From the IMG/VR virus record IMGVR_UViG_3300021959_006010, positions 1-64,000 of that record: a stretch of DNA of 64,000 nucleotides; one strand, given 5' to 3'. A program made the position numbers and the translations under genes. This DNA is from a virus. Under the pieces are notes generated by a model. The model was given only the letters and a program-made list of their open reading frames with translations. It did no database searches and was not told where the DNA came from. Below, one piece after another: positions 19,406-29,379 of the stretch (position 1 is the stretch's first letter; each line of letters opens with the position of its first letter).

Positions 19406-20991
19406 AACTAAATGATATAAAATGGATCAGAGATAAAAATGGCGAATTAACTAGTGATCCGGTTAACGTTGAAAACGTTAACAAACTACTTAATTCGAAA
19501 GGTTGTGGATTTTGTCTTGCAAAATTTACACAAGTTACTATGCATCTTGGTACAGGACATATACATAGTTGCCACCATCCAAGGATGCATAAAATCTCTC
19601 TTGACGAGATACAAAACGATCATAGAGCATTGTTTAATACACAGCATTTAAAATATGCAAGAAAGCAAATGCTAAACAACGAAAAACCTCCTGAGTGCGA
19701 TTATTGCTGGCGTGTTGAAGCAGACGGTAATTTAAGTGATAGGAGTTTCAAGAGTAGCAAGATGTGGGCTCTTGAAAAGTATGACGATATTGTAGAATAT
19801 ACAGGCAATGAAAATATTGCTCCTAGTTATTTAGAAGTAAGTTTTTCTAATGTTTGTAATATGAGTTGTTTGTATTGCGGTCCAGAATTTAGTTCTAAAT
19901 GGGTAGAAGATTTAAAACAAAAAGGTCCAATAAAAGTTTTAGAAGGAACAGACCACGAAAGATGGGTACAAGGATGGCAGGACCTTGATACATTAAATAT
20001 ACCTAATAGAGAACACAATCCTTACATAGAAGCATTTTGGAAATGGTTCCCAGAAGTTTATCCTAATCTTGAAACTTACCGCATTACAGGCGGCGAGCCT
20101 TTAATGAGTAAAGAAACTTTTCGAAGCATGGATTGGCTTGCTGAAAATCCTAATCTAAAACTTGATTTTAGTATCAACACAAATCTAAGTGTACCGGATA
20201 AACTTTGGGATACGTTTATTGAAAAGCTTGTTAAGATTAAAGATAATACAGTTAAAGGAGTAACTGTATTTACAAGTGTTGAAGCATGGGGTAAACGTGC
20301 AGAGTATCTGCGTAGAGGTTTAGATTTTGAAGTATTTAAAAAACGTTATGAGCAACTTGCACAGTTAGGTAATGTTAAAGTTGTAATTATGGCTGCATAC
20401 AATGTTTTAAGTATTACAAGTTTTAAAGACTTGCTCGAATGGCAACTTGAAATGAAGAAAAAATACAATTACAATAGTGCAGTTCTTTGGTGGGAAGAAA
20501 ATACACCTTACAAGTTTAGAGAAGGACTTTCTAATGCAGAACTTAAAAAGAGATCACCGTCTCATATTTTGCCACTAGGTTTAGACATTCCCTATCTAAG
20601 ACATCCTCCGTTTTTGGATGCACAAATCTGCACCGACGAACTTACACAAGAATATATGATTCCTGCTATGGAATATATGGCACGTAATACTGTAGACAAC
20701 AAATGGGTTATGCATATGAGTTTTGAATTAAACGAAATGTATAAATTAAAACAAATTACAGATCACAAAATGAGTGTAACATATTCTGTGCATCCAGGCA
20801 CTGAAGATTATTTTAAAAAAATTACGCACCCTCGAGCAGAATTTTTTGATTTTATTAATGCAAAGGACAAAAGAGACGGAACAGACTTTTTAGAAGTATT
20901 TCCTGAAATGGAAGACTTTTATATGAAGTGCTACGAAGCAAAGCAAGAAGTAGAAAAAAGAAATTCAAAAAATGTTAGTACTGGCACATGA
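19402..20991 (+). CDS. Radical SAM protein with N-terminal twitch-like module (CxHP subgroup)
   Basis: A 529-residue protein. The radical SAM cluster motif CNMSCLYC is at residues 152-159 (C152, C156, C159), and the SAM-binding GGEP is at 230-233. Ahead of the core lies a cysteine module: C35, C38, C57 (in SCHHP), and C99/C102 in PPECDYCW. This resembles the SPASM/twitch auxiliary-cluster domain, but at the N terminus, as in proteins annotated as twitch domain-containing radical SAM. It is the closest paralogue of the gene at 27263, sharing FCLAK..xVxMHLxTG and SDRxxxSS. The reaction is unknown; this superfamily uses a 5'-deoxyadenosyl radical to modify peptides, sugars or small molecules. 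It is coupled to the previous gene by ATGA. Confidence 0.85.
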   Translation: MKLNDIKWIRDKNGELTSDPVNVENVNKLLNSKGCGFCLAKFTQVTMHLGTGHIHSCHHPRMHKISLDEIQNDHRALFNTQHLKYARKQMLNNEKPPECDYCWRVEADGNLSDRSFKSSKMWALEKYDDIVEYTGNENIAPSYLEVSFSNVCNMSCLYCGPEFSSKWVEDLKQKGPIKVLEGTDHERWVQGWQDLDTLNIPNREHNPYIEAFWKWFPEVYPNLETYRITGGEPLMSKETFRSMDWLAENPNLKLDFSINTNLSVPDKLWDTFIEKLVKIKDNTVKGVTVFTSVEAWGKRAEYLRRGLDFEVFKKRYEQLAQLGNVKVVIMAAYNVLSITSFKDLLEWQLEMKKKYNYNSAVLWWEENTPYKFREGLSNAELKKRSPSHILPLGLDIPYLRHPPFLDAQICTDELTQEYMIPAMEYMARNTVDNKWVMHMSFELNEMYKLKQITDHKMSVTYSVHPGTEDYFKKITHPRAEFFDFINAKDKRDGTDFLEVFPEMEDFYMKCYEAKQEVEKRNSKNVSTGT

Positions 20992-22192
20992 TTGGGTTGG
21001 GCCAGAAGGAATATGGCCAAACGGACAAAATTTAGATTTCTACAGCAATCCTCGTTCTTACGAAAAGTCGTACTATTCTATTAGTAATATACATCCTTAC
21101 AATTTAGAAAGTTATAGACATCTTTTTACGTATTCTAAATTAGAATCTGTAATAGGTAATGTCTTTACTCGTAAACACATATCCGAATGCAAAGGAAAAT
21201 TTATATACGAGATAACACCTCTACTGAAACCTTATCAGTGGGCAGACAGAGCATTTGATAATGTTAGTAAATTAGCAATTACTAAACAGCAACAAGGAAT
21301 GTGTTTGTTTGTTATAAACGATATGAATGAAGGATACTCTAATGTAGAATATAATTTTTTTGATGCATTGCATAGACAAATAGAAAGGTATAATTTATTA
21401 CCTGAAAATGTTTTATATATTACAATGAACGCAGTTCTTGAACAGTTTTACAAAGAATGGTGTTTGTCTAATAATATTAACAAGCAAATAAGAATACATT
21501 CTGTTTTTATATTCGAAAACAAGTACAATACAGGAAGTATTACTAATTGTAGTAAGCATTACATTTGTCTAAACAGACAACCTAATCCTTATAGACAGTG
21601 TTTAGTATACGAACTTTGGTGTCGAGGCTTGTTAAAATATGGATATGTTAGTATGCCTGATCCTAGCATACCACTAGATGTTAGTTTTAATAAAGAAAAT
21701 CTAAAGTTATTTAATTTGGACGATTCAAGGTGGGACGAATTTATTTCAACGTTGCCGTACGAAGTTGACGGAAGAGATTTTACATCACAAAGTTGCGATT
21801 TAAATAGTATAAGTGATTTTTATAAAGATAGTGTTTATGCTATTATTTCTGAAAATACATATGGAGAACAAGACTGCATCAAATTTTCAGAAAAAACGTT
21901 TAATGCTTTTGACAATTATTGCATACCTCTTTATTTTTATAATGCAGGAATAGCTAAGGAGTTAAATAAAATTGGATACGTTGCTGACGACAGCATCGAT
22001 AGTGTTTCAAACTTACAAGAAAAATTTTATGCGTTTGTCAACAGGGTTGAAGATATTTGCAAAATTCCAATAGTTCAATTGAATAAGAATACTAGTAGTA
22101 CTAGAAGTAAAAATTTTAAAAATTTACAATTGAGAAGCAAAGACCGTAAAGATAGATATTTGGAGATGTTTAACGGATGGGAAGAATATTAG
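20972..22192 (+). CDS. Glycosyltransferase-like protein (SEKTF family)
   Basis: A 406-residue soluble protein that overlaps its neighbours by 20 and 16 bases. Its C-terminal part (about residues 285-340) reads ENTYGEQDCIKFSEKTFNAF and then CIPLYFYNAGIAKEL. This resembles the donor-site region of GT-B-like exostosin or fucosyltransferase families (TEK..., then iPIyxG). The genes at 35866 and 43335 carry the same SEKT(F/W) element, so this is one of three paralogues. An earlier strand reads KHYICLNRQPNPYRQ. The glycosyltransferase assignment is tentative; homology to the two paralogues is clearer. Confidence 0.5.
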   Translation: MLVLAHDWVGPEGIWPNGQNLDFYSNPRSYEKSYYSISNIHPYNLESYRHLFTYSKLESVIGNVFTRKHISECKGKFIYEITPLLKPYQWADRAFDNVSKLAITKQQQGMCLFVINDMNEGYSNVEYNFFDALHRQIERYNLLPENVLYITMNAVLEQFYKEWCLSNNINKQIRIHSVFIFENKYNTGSITNCSKHYICLNRQPNPYRQCLVYELWCRGLLKYGYVSMPDPSIPLDVSFNKENLKLFNLDDSRWDEFISTLPYEVDGRDFTSQSCDLNSISDFYKDSVYAIISENTYGEQDCIKFSEKTFNAFDNYCIPLYFYNAGIAKELNKIGYVADDSIDSVSNLQEKFYAFVNRVEDICKIPIVQLNKNTSSTRSKNFKNLQLRSKDRKDRYLEMFNGWEEY

Positions 22193-23067
22193 TAACAGGA
22201 AGTAGTGGTTTTTTAGGAAACGCTCTCTGCAAAAGATTGTCTAATCTCGGTTATTTAGATGTTGACGGATTAGACATGGTTCCTGGCCAGTATACTAATA
22301 TTAGAGATTCGGTAGAAAACTTAAACGAAACGTATGATGTGATTTTCCATTTTGCTGCATTTGTAGGAGGCAGAGAAGGCATCGAAAACGATTATCTTAG
22401 AGTTGCAGAAAACATAGAGTTAGATCGAAATCTTTTTGGATTTGTTCAGCGTAACAACATAAAAAAGTTTATATATCCTAGTAGTAGTGCAGTCTATCCT
22501 ATAATTAATCAAGGAACAGATAATATTCCGCTATCTGAAGATATAATTGATTTTGCAACTAATAAAATAGGAGTTAGCGATCATTTGTACGGCTGGACAA
22601 AACTAACAGCAGAAAGAATGCTATGGGAAATAAACAAACACTGTGATACTAAAATATCTGTTGTTCGTCCGTTTAGTGGATACGGGCCTACACAAAGTAC
22701 AGACTATCCTGTTCCTAATCTTATTAACATTATCAAAAACAATCCTGATAATATAGAAGTTTGGGGTACAGGAGAACAAACAAGAGATTTTGTATATATT
22801 GATGATGTAGTTAAAACTTTAACATGGTGTATGGCCGATAATCAAAAATATAAAACATTAAATATAGGTACTGGTATACAAACTAGTTTTATAGATTTAA
22901 TCAATACTGCACATACAATTATACACGGCCGAAAGCCAAAAAATATTAAAAAATTAGTACATAAGCCAGTTGGTGTAATGCACCGTTACTGTGATCCAAC
23001 TCTACAACAAAAACTTAGAGTTTATCCTACTACTAGTTTAGAAGAAGGTATTAAAAAGTTTCTATGA
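22177..23067 (+). CDS. NAD-dependent sugar epimerase/dehydratase
   Basis: A 296-residue extended short-chain dehydrogenase, close to the usual length of the family. The Rossmann motif TGSSGFLG is at residues 7-14, FHFAAFVGG lies near 57-65, the catalytic serines are in PSSSAVYP (101-108), and the YxxxK pair is Y138/K142 in YGWTK. A later RDFVYIDDVV segment is typical of sugar-nucleotide epimerases and dehydratases of the GalE/GDP-fucose type. It probably produces an activated sugar for the neighbouring glycosyltransferase-like enzymes. The exact substrate cannot be read from the sequence. Confidence 0.88.
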   Translation: MGRILVTGSSGFLGNALCKRLSNLGYLDVDGLDMVPGQYTNIRDSVENLNETYDVIFHFAAFVGGREGIENDYLRVAENIELDRNLFGFVQRNNIKKFIYPSSSAVYPIINQGTDNIPLSEDIIDFATNKIGVSDHLYGWTKLTAERMLWEINKHCDTKISVVRPFSGYGPTQSTDYPVPNLINIIKNNPDNIEVWGTGEQTRDFVYIDDVVKTLTWCMADNQKYKTLNIGTGIQTSFIDLINTAHTIIHGRKPKNIKKLVHKPVGVMHRYCDPTLQQKLRVYPTTSLEEGIKKFL

Positions 23068-24851
23068 AAAGCATTATATTTTTTCAAGTAAACTTTCCGA
23101 TTGGGTTTGGACATTTTCAAACTCATTGGCTTCCTTATGCAGTAGCACGATTGTGGAGTTACGCTAAAACACATCCTGAAATTGAAAAAAACTATATTGC
23201 AAAAGATTTTATTTTTGAAAGACTGCCGATTGAAAGCTTTGTTGACAATTTAGAAAATGTTGACGTTGCGGCTTTTAGCTCTTATATATGGAACGAAAAT
23301 TATAACTTAGCAGTTGCAAAGAAGATTAAGGAAAAGTTTCCAAAATGTAAAATTGTATTCGGCGGTCCGCAAGTTCCAGACAACAGTAAAAATTACATAA
23401 TAGAACATCCCTTTATAGATCATTTATTCCACGGAGAGTCTGAGTACAATTTTGCAGACTTCTTATTAGGAAATAATACCGATAAAGATATCAGAGGAAA
23501 TCGCATAGAAGATTTAGATACTATTGTTAGTCCGTTTTTAGATGGTGTAATGGATAGCATCGTCGAAAAGCATCCAAATAAAAACTTTAGTGTGACACTT
23601 GAAACAAATAGGGGTTGTCCTTATGCGTGTACGTTTTGTGATTGGGGTAGTTTAACTTACAGCAAAGTTAAAAAGTTTGATACTGAAATTGTAAAAAAAG
23701 AAATAGAGTGGATTAGCAAAAACGGTATTAAGTTTGTTGATGTTGCTGATGCAAATTTTGGAATATTTAAAGAGAGAGATTTTGAAATTTTACGCCATAT
23801 GATTCGATACAAGAAAAAATATAAGTATCCCGAAACTTATAGTTTTAATTGGCAGAAAAATAGTACAGAAAAAACACTAGAAATGGTAAAGTATCTTACA
23901 AATAATAATAGTGCAAGAGGTATGACATTAAGTGTTCAAAGTATGTCTGAAAATGTATTAGAAAACATCAAACGTAAAAATATGGAAGTTAGTAACTACG
24001 AAAAAATATTACAAGAATGTAATGTTAAAAATATACAGACCTATACAGAATTGATTTTAGGACTTCCTGGAGAAACATACGAATCTTGGGTAAGCGGAAT
24101 AGATAAACTTTTAACAACAGGCCAACATAATAATATAGAAGTGTGGTTATGTCAAATGCTAGTAAACGCTGAATTAAGCAGCACTGAAAGCAAAAAGGAA
24201 CACGGCATTGAAACAGCAAATATTAAAAATTATATAAGTGGTGATACTGAAGACTTAGAAGGCATTGAAATAATAAAAAGCACTAATACGCTAACTTATA
24301 AAGAATTATTAGATTGTTATATGTATAGTTGGATGATTACTAACTATCATAGTTTTGGCTGGACGCAAATAATTAGTAGATGGTTGCACAATACACAAGG
24401 AATATCTTACAGAGAGTTTTATGATAAACTATTTGAAGCAGTAAAAGATACAAGTTTTTATTACGAAGTTAAAATTAATATACACAAGGCTTTTGAATCA
24501 GGTCTTATACAAGAAAAAGGCATGCACTATTACATTGCCGAATTTCAAAAAAAATTACACCAAAGCAGAAACAAAACATTACGTTTTGTAAAAGAGTTTG
24601 CTTTAAAAAATTATAGTGTACCTGAAGATGTTTTTACATTTACAGAATACTTTGTTACCGACTATGGAAATCAAAAAGACAGAACAAAAACTTTTAATAC
24701 TCCAGTATGGAGCATAATTAACAATATTGATCATACATATAAGTACAGATTTAAAATTACACAGCGAGTAAACACAGAAAATGAGTATTACGATAGTTTC
24801 TATTTTAGAAGAAGAAAAGGATGGGGCAAATGCATAGTAACATCCTTGTAG
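23064..24851 (+). CDS. B12-binding-type radical SAM protein
   Basis: A 595-residue protein. The N-terminal Rossmann-like domain (1-160) ends in KIVFGGPQV at about 97-104, as in cobalamin-binding radical SAM enzymes, but I see no DxHxxG cobalamin ligand motif. The radical SAM motif CPYACTFC is at residues 185-192, followed by the DANFG signature near 229-233 and ELILGLPGET near 330. It is a clear paralogue of the genes at 37026 and 62908, sharing the ETNRGCPYACTFCDWGSLTY block with 37026. Family members act as methyltransferases or ring-forming enzymes; the reaction here is unknown. It is coupled to the epimerase by ATGA. Confidence 0.85.
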   Translation: MKSIIFFQVNFPIGFGHFQTHWLPYAVARLWSYAKTHPEIEKNYIAKDFIFERLPIESFVDNLENVDVAAFSSYIWNENYNLAVAKKIKEKFPKCKIVFGGPQVPDNSKNYIIEHPFIDHLFHGESEYNFADFLLGNNTDKDIRGNRIEDLDTIVSPFLDGVMDSIVEKHPNKNFSVTLETNRGCPYACTFCDWGSLTYSKVKKFDTEIVKKEIEWISKNGIKFVDVADANFGIFKERDFEILRHMIRYKKKYKYPETYSFNWQKNSTEKTLEMVKYLTNNNSARGMTLSVQSMSENVLENIKRKNMEVSNYEKILQECNVKNIQTYTELILGLPGETYESWVSGIDKLLTTGQHNNIEVWLCQMLVNAELSSTESKKEHGIETANIKNYISGDTEDLEGIEIIKSTNTLTYKELLDCYMYSWMITNYHSFGWTQIISRWLHNTQGISYREFYDKLFEAVKDTSFYYEVKINIHKAFESGLIQEKGMHYYIAEFQKKLHQSRNKTLRFVKEFALKNYSVPEDVFTFTEYFVTDYGNQKDRTKTFNTPVWSIINNIDHTYKYRFKITQRVNTENEYYDSFYFRRRKGWGKCIVTSL

Positions 24852-25450
24852 TTGCACAGCCTCGCAGCGGCGGCACATTAGCGTGTGCAGTGTTAAGTAA
24901 AATACATAACATTCCTTATATAGGAGAATATTTTAATTCTCACAGATACGGTTATAATATACATAATCAATTGAGAGATTTTCCTAGTCCTGCTATAGTT
25001 AAAGCCAGCTTTTACGATTTAAAAGATAATTTTGATGAAGTAATGGAGTTGGGATTCAAAGAAATATATCACGTCAACAGAACAGATCCAGTAGGAATGG
25101 TATGTAGTAGTTTTATTTCCTCTATCACAGATGTTTTCCATGTTACAAAGAACGAAACTCATGAGCCAGTAAAAGATAAAATTATGGACAAGGATTTTGT
25201 TAAATGGTTTTTTTCAAAAGACAATCCCGGCGGATGGTTTTATAATAATTCTGCTAACATTCCTTTTATGGAAAAAGTAAATTATCATTCGTTATACTAT
25301 AACGACACAGTTGATGAAAACATTATGTTAGTACAAATAGCAAACGATTGTTATGGTATAAGTGTGGACATAAAAAAACTTTACAAAGATAAATCTCTAG
25401 CAATTAAAAACATAGACGAAGTTAAAGGCTGGGTTAGTGAATACATTTAA
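24821..25450 (+). CDS. Sulfotransferase-like protein
   Basis: A 209-residue protein. The N-terminal strand ILVVAQ is followed by PRSGGT at about residues 14-19, which matches the PAPS-binding loop of sulfotransferases (PRSGTT or RSGST forms). HVNRTDPVGMVCSSF near residues 85-99 could be the 3'-phosphate-binding segment (R and S). It is shorter than typical sulfotransferases (about 250-300 residues). An ATG at 24830 is an alternative start. The gene overlaps the B12-type radical SAM gene by 31 bases. A role in sulfating a glycan would fit the context but is inference. Confidence 0.6.
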   Translation: MGQMHSNILVVAQPRSGGTLACAVLSKIHNIPYIGEYFNSHRYGYNIHNQLRDFPSPAIVKASFYDLKDNFDEVMELGFKEIYHVNRTDPVGMVCSSFISSITDVFHVTKNETHEPVKDKIMDKDFVKWFFSKDNPGGWFYNNSANIPFMEKVNYHSLYYNDTVDENIMLVQIANDCYGISVDIKKLYKDKSLAIKNIDEVKGWVSEYI

Positions 25451-26180
25451 TAAAAATACTTTAGTTGTTTTTGGCGATAGTAATGTTTGGGGAGCAGAAT
25501 TAAAAGATGTGCCTCATAGACAACCAGACTTCAAAAGTGTTGTTTACGATCCAAAAGATATTGATAACTGGCCCTATCATATTAGACATAGTTTTTCAGG
25601 AGTCATTGCTGAAAAGAATAATATGCGTATATTAAACTTATCAATACCTGGATGCAGCAATGATACAATTTTTAGAAGGATAAACAAATTTTTACAAGGA
25701 AATTATCCTGTTGATCTTGATGACTGCTTTGTAATGGTTTTTTGGACAGGCATACTTCGTAGAGAATTTTTTAGATCAGACATAAACAAATATCTAAACT
25801 ATTCTCCTTTATGGGAAGAAAAACTACAACTGTTTCCTAAATTCCATAAAATTTATTCTAAACTTTTTATGCACGAAGGATATGATTTAGTTAAATCATT
25901 TAACTATCTAAATTCAGTTAATGCATTACTAACATACAACAATGTTGAATTTTGTCAAGGGTTTAGTTTAATGGAAACAGAATTAATTGAAACAGCTAAA
26001 AATGCAAACCTTCCTAAGTTTTTATCGTTCGATCCAAATGATGCAATTACTGCTATGGTTATTATTGCAGGCAACGGGTTTGAAAACAATGACTATATAT
26101 TAGAAGGCCATCATCCGTCCGAAAAAGGGCACCAACTAATTGCAAATAGATTTACTGAACTTCTTGACAAACTAGTATAA
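25437..26180 (+). CDS. SGNH/GDSL-like hydrolase
   Basis: A 247-residue protein starting at GTG and overlapping the previous gene by 14 bases. Residues 9-16 (LVVFGDSN) are block I of SGNH hydrolases with the nucleophile serine. LSIPGCSNDTI near residues 65-75 may be block II (Gly), and the C-terminal GHHPSEKGHQ (H225/H226) supplies the catalytic histidine in block V. Such enzymes hydrolyse or transfer acyl groups, often O-acetyl groups on glycans. It is one of three SGNH-like genes in the cluster. The next promoter's -35 box lies inside its last codons. Confidence 0.72.
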   Translation: MNTFNKNTLVVFGDSNVWGAELKDVPHRQPDFKSVVYDPKDIDNWPYHIRHSFSGVIAEKNNMRILNLSIPGCSNDTIFRRINKFLQGNYPVDLDDCFVMVFWTGILRREFFRSDINKYLNYSPLWEEKLQLFPKFHKIYSKLFMHEGYDLVKSFNYLNSVNALLTYNNVEFCQGFSLMETELIETAKNANLPKFLSFDPNDAITAMVIIAGNGFENNDYILEGHHPSEKGHQLIANRFTELLDKLV

Positions 26181-26192
26181 AAGTTGTATAAT
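26164..26192 (+). promoter_or_regulatory. Consensus sigma70-type promoter
   Basis: TTGACA at 26164-26169 and TATAAT at 26187-26192 are spaced by 17 bases. The -35 box is inside the last codons of the SGNH-like gene. The predicted start near 26199 gives a very short leader carrying AAGG before the ATG at 26209. Confidence 0.82.
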
Positions 26193-26208
26193 TAAGAAAA
26201 GGTATACC

Positions 26209-27261
26209 ATGAAGAGACATTTAATTTTAACTATATCAGACCCGCAAGACAAAGCTGATACACTTGACTTGAGAATTGACGTAAACGATACTGATATTTC
26301 CGAGCATTGGTTTAGTCACGTATGTAAATGCTTAGATACTAAGTTACATTTAGAGAAAAACTTTTGTTGGGTAGGCTGGCCCGATCCAGGACGTAACGTA
26401 GATTACTTAAAGAACGAACTACAAGAATGTGTTAACCAAATTAACACATTTGCTAAAACTAGTAACGAGTGGAACGGATATCGAATAGAAGAAGATTGGG
26501 ACGATATAGGTAGCCACGATGCTTTAAATAAATTACACCATCACTTCGAAATACTAATGGGTCAAGTGTGGGACGTAAGTCATTACATGATTACAGCAGA
26601 TGACAATACAAAGTATCAAATACGACAGTTGAATAATCTGGTACACGAATTACAAAGCAGACAAGTTGCTGTCGGATGTCCAATAGAATACTGTCAACCA
26701 CATACTATTGCAAGTTATCTTAATGTAGAACGAGAATTGTTTGAAGATCATTACTTTGATTACTTTAGCCATACACGAGAGTTTGGAGAAGTTTACTTGC
26801 ACTACTCACAAACAGGTAAAACTCCTGTAGAAGCGTATTCAGACAATGATGATGACGTGTTTGATAACAATATTAATGCACTAAGATACGTGTCCGGCGA
26901 ATATAACATTTGGTGGGGAGACCCTATGTCTGAAAAAGATGTTTTGTATTTTAAAGATCAAGTAAGAGGTTATTTAAACGAACGTAATCTTATTGTAGAG
27001 GAAGGTCCGGAATTTAATTATTATGTTGACAGTCAAGGAAACAAACAAGGAATAGGATATGTTCCGGTAGCAAAAGTTGTTAATCCGTACGATACTAGCC
27101 ACGAACTCAAGGCAGCTGTGCTTGATAAATTAAATATACATGCACTTGCTGCTTATATCGACGATACCGAAGTTGCTAAACACGTTTGGGATTACTCTTG
27201 GGCTGATAGTGACTATAAAGAAAAAGAAATAGACACACTAAGAGAGTTTTTCCCGAGATAA
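26209..27261 (+). CDS. Radical SAM-adjacent unknown protein, family A member 1
   Basis: A 350-residue soluble protein, the longest of three homologues (others at 30587 and 32671). Shared elements in order are an N-terminal strand followed by NDTDISEHWF, a helix with NKLHHHFE at residues 107-114, VHELQS at 145-150, and YxxxGKxxxEAYxDxD around 199-214. It has many His, Trp and Asp residues but no known motif. All three homologues lie directly beside a twitch-type radical SAM gene; this one is two bases upstream of that at 27263. A role as partner, chaperone or substrate carrier is possible. It is first behind its own promoter. Confidence 0.65.
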   Translation: MKRHLILTISDPQDKADTLDLRIDVNDTDISEHWFSHVCKCLDTKLHLEKNFCWVGWPDPGRNVDYLKNELQECVNQINTFAKTSNEWNGYRIEEDWDDIGSHDALNKLHHHFEILMGQVWDVSHYMITADDNTKYQIRQLNNLVHELQSRQVAVGCPIEYCQPHTIASYLNVERELFEDHYFDYFSHTREFGEVYLHYSQTGKTPVEAYSDNDDDVFDNNINALRYVSGEYNIWWGDPMSEKDVLYFKDQVRGYLNERNLIVEEGPEFNYYVDSQGNKQGIGYVPVAKVVNPYDTSHELKAAVLDKLNIHALAAYIDDTEVAKHVWDYSWADSDYKEKEIDTLREFFPR

Positions 27262-27262
27262 T

Positions 27263-28669
27263 ATGGCTGACTATAATAATGACTATCATAAATTAGTAAA
27301 CAAAGTAAAAGTTGACTTAGATAAAGTTGGCAAAGGATTTTGCTTGGCAAAATGGTACCATGTAAGTATGCATTTGCACACAGGGCAAAACCACAGTTGT
27401 TATCATCCACATGTACACAAGATTCCTTTAGAAGAAATTAAAGATGATGTAAATGCATTACACAACACAAAGTGGAAAAAGCAACAACGTAAAACTATGT
27501 TAGAAGGAGGACGTCCTCCAGAATGTAGCTATTGCTGGGACATTGAAGACCTTCCAGGCGATAACATATCAGATAGACATTTAAGATCAAGTGAGCATTG
27601 GGCATTGCCTAAGATGCAACAAGCTATAGACACTCCTTGGGACGCTAATGTGTATCCAACTTATTTAGAAGTAAATTTTGGTCATGAGTGTCAATTAAAA
27701 TGCAGCTATTGTGCGCCAATGGCAAGTTCTAGTTGGTTTAATGAAACTAAAAAACATGGTGATTGGCCCTTAGAAGGTAATGCAAACCGCGGGCAATATA
27801 ATATTAGAGGATTGTTGGAGCCTGGTGCGTTATACAAAAAAGAATCTGAAAACCCATATATAGAAGCATTTTGGAAATGGTTTCCAAATGCTTATCCTAA
27901 TCTAGAAACACTTAGATTTACAGGCGGAGAGCCTTTATTAAGTTCAAACGTATTTAAAGTTATTGACTATATTAGAGAAAATCCTAGAGATGACTTAGAG
28001 TTTGCTATTAATAGCAATATGTGTATTCCAAAACGTAACTTAGACAAGTTTTGCAAGCAAGTTGATGACCTATTGCGTTCTAATAAAATACGTCAAGCAA
28101 ATATTTTTACAAGTGTAGACACATGGGGCACACAAGCTGAATGGATTCGTAATGGACTAGACATTGAAAAGTACGAAGATAACTTACATTATTTTATGAA
28201 TAATGTTTACAATTCTAGTTTTAGTTTTATGATTACGTTTTGTTTGCTTAGTATTCCGAACTTTAATTTATTACTAGATAAAATATTGGAATTCCGTCAA
28301 AAGTACAACGATCCGGATAGTATGTTTCAGCGTATTAATTTTGATACTCCGTATATGCTAGAACCTCCGCATTTAACAGCACGTATTGCTGACGACGAAA
28401 CTGTTGCTAAACTACGTAGTCATTTAGACTATATGGAAACATTAGTTGATAATAAAGATATTAACAAATTTAATACTACTGAATATATGAAATTTAAACG
28501 TGTTGTCGAATGGGTCGAAAACAATAGGTATCAAGGCGACGAACTAAAAACTAATAGAAGAGATTTTGCAAAATTTATAGACGAACACGATCGTCGACGC
28601 AAGACTGACTGGCATTCTGCATTTCCTGAAATGGAAAACTTTTATTTAATGTGTAAGGGCGATCTATGA
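27263..28669 (+). CDS. Radical SAM protein with N-terminal twitch-like module (CxHP subgroup)
   Basis: A 468-residue protein. The N-terminal module contains C27 (GFCLAKW), C46 in SCYHP, and C88/C91 in PPECSYCW. The radical SAM motif CQLKCSYC spans residues 143-150, followed by FTGGEP near 213-218. It is the closest paralogue of the gene at 19402, about 60 residues shorter. Unlike most other copies it has a single Cys followed by xHP where they have Cys-Cys, so its auxiliary cluster may use a histidine ligand. That idea is inference. It starts two bases after the family A gene and overlaps the next gene by ATGA. Confidence 0.85.
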   Translation: MADYNNDYHKLVNKVKVDLDKVGKGFCLAKWYHVSMHLHTGQNHSCYHPHVHKIPLEEIKDDVNALHNTKWKKQQRKTMLEGGRPPECSYCWDIEDLPGDNISDRHLRSSEHWALPKMQQAIDTPWDANVYPTYLEVNFGHECQLKCSYCAPMASSSWFNETKKHGDWPLEGNANRGQYNIRGLLEPGALYKKESENPYIEAFWKWFPNAYPNLETLRFTGGEPLLSSNVFKVIDYIRENPRDDLEFAINSNMCIPKRNLDKFCKQVDDLLRSNKIRQANIFTSVDTWGTQAEWIRNGLDIEKYEDNLHYFMNNVYNSSFSFMITFCLLSIPNFNLLLDKILEFRQKYNDPDSMFQRINFDTPYMLEPPHLTARIADDETVAKLRSHLDYMETLVDNKDINKFNTTEYMKFKRVVEWVENNRYQGDELKTNRRDFAKFIDEHDRRRKTDWHSAFPEMENFYLMCKGDL

Positions 28670-29379
28670 GAGTAGGAATATTTGGTGATAGTTTTGCTAC
28701 TCACGGTAAACATGGAATCTCTGAAATAGGAGAAAGCTGGGTTTCGCTTTTAGAAAAAACACCTGGTCTCGATGTTACAGCCAACGGTCAAATGGCGGAT
28801 AATATTTACGGAACATATTCTAATATATTAGAGAATTATCATCATTTTGACACTATTATTTTTGTAATTACTTCTCCTGAGAGAGCAATTACGTCATTCC
28901 GTAAATTGGCTAGTTATCCTATGATGGAACATGTTCTTAAAACTGAAAAATTTACAAGAGAGCAAAAAGACATTATAAAATCTATCAAAGATTATCATTT
29001 TTATGCATTACAAGATAGCGCAGTTTATAATCAACTAATCGAATCTAATAAATTAATGATCGAAAAAGTTAGAAGAATTATAACTAATAGCAGACGTAAC
29101 TTAATACTAGTGCCAGCGTTCGAAGCAAGTAAAAAAGTATGTAAGGATCTAAAAGGTATCTCGCTTAGTTGCGTAACTGAATATGAAGATTTAAATACAG
29201 ACATTAAAAAAAGTAGCAAAAAAGGATACGATCTAAGACACTGCCACATGTCAGAAGAAAATAATAGAATTTTTTATGATTATATAATGAGTATTTTAAA
29301 AACTCCTGGAGTACAGACTACTAATTTAAATTTAGATATGTTTGTTATACCAGACAGCGTAGAGAAATATGCAACATGA
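28666..29379 (+). CDS. SGNH-like hydrolase
   Basis: A 237-residue protein. RVGIFGDSFATHG at residues 2-14 is an SGNH block I with the candidate nucleophile Ser9. TIIFVITSPERA near residues 64-75 fits the central strand with block III. The C-terminal DLRHCHMSEENNRIF provides a candidate catalytic His. Divergent SGNH-like proteins of this type are common in marine phage genomes. It is sandwiched by ATGA overlaps between two radical SAM genes. It may be an acyl esterase or acyltransferase on a glycan; the substrate is unknown. Confidence 0.62.
   Translation: MRVGIFGDSFATHGKHGISEIGESWVSLLEKTPGLDVTANGQMADNIYGTYSNILENYHHFDTIIFVITSPERAITSFRKLASYPMMEHVLKTEKFTREQKDIIKSIKDYHFYALQDSAVYNQLIESNKLMIEKVRRIITNSRRNLILVPAFEASKKVCKDLKGISLSCVTEYEDLNTDIKKSSKKGYDLRHCHMSEENNRIFYDYIMSILKTPGVQTTNLNLDMFVIPDSVEKYAT

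Noticed and set aside
26201-26208. Palindrome GGTATACC before the start at 26209 as an operator
   Set aside because: An eight-base palindrome occurs too often by chance and is not repeated at the other promoters.
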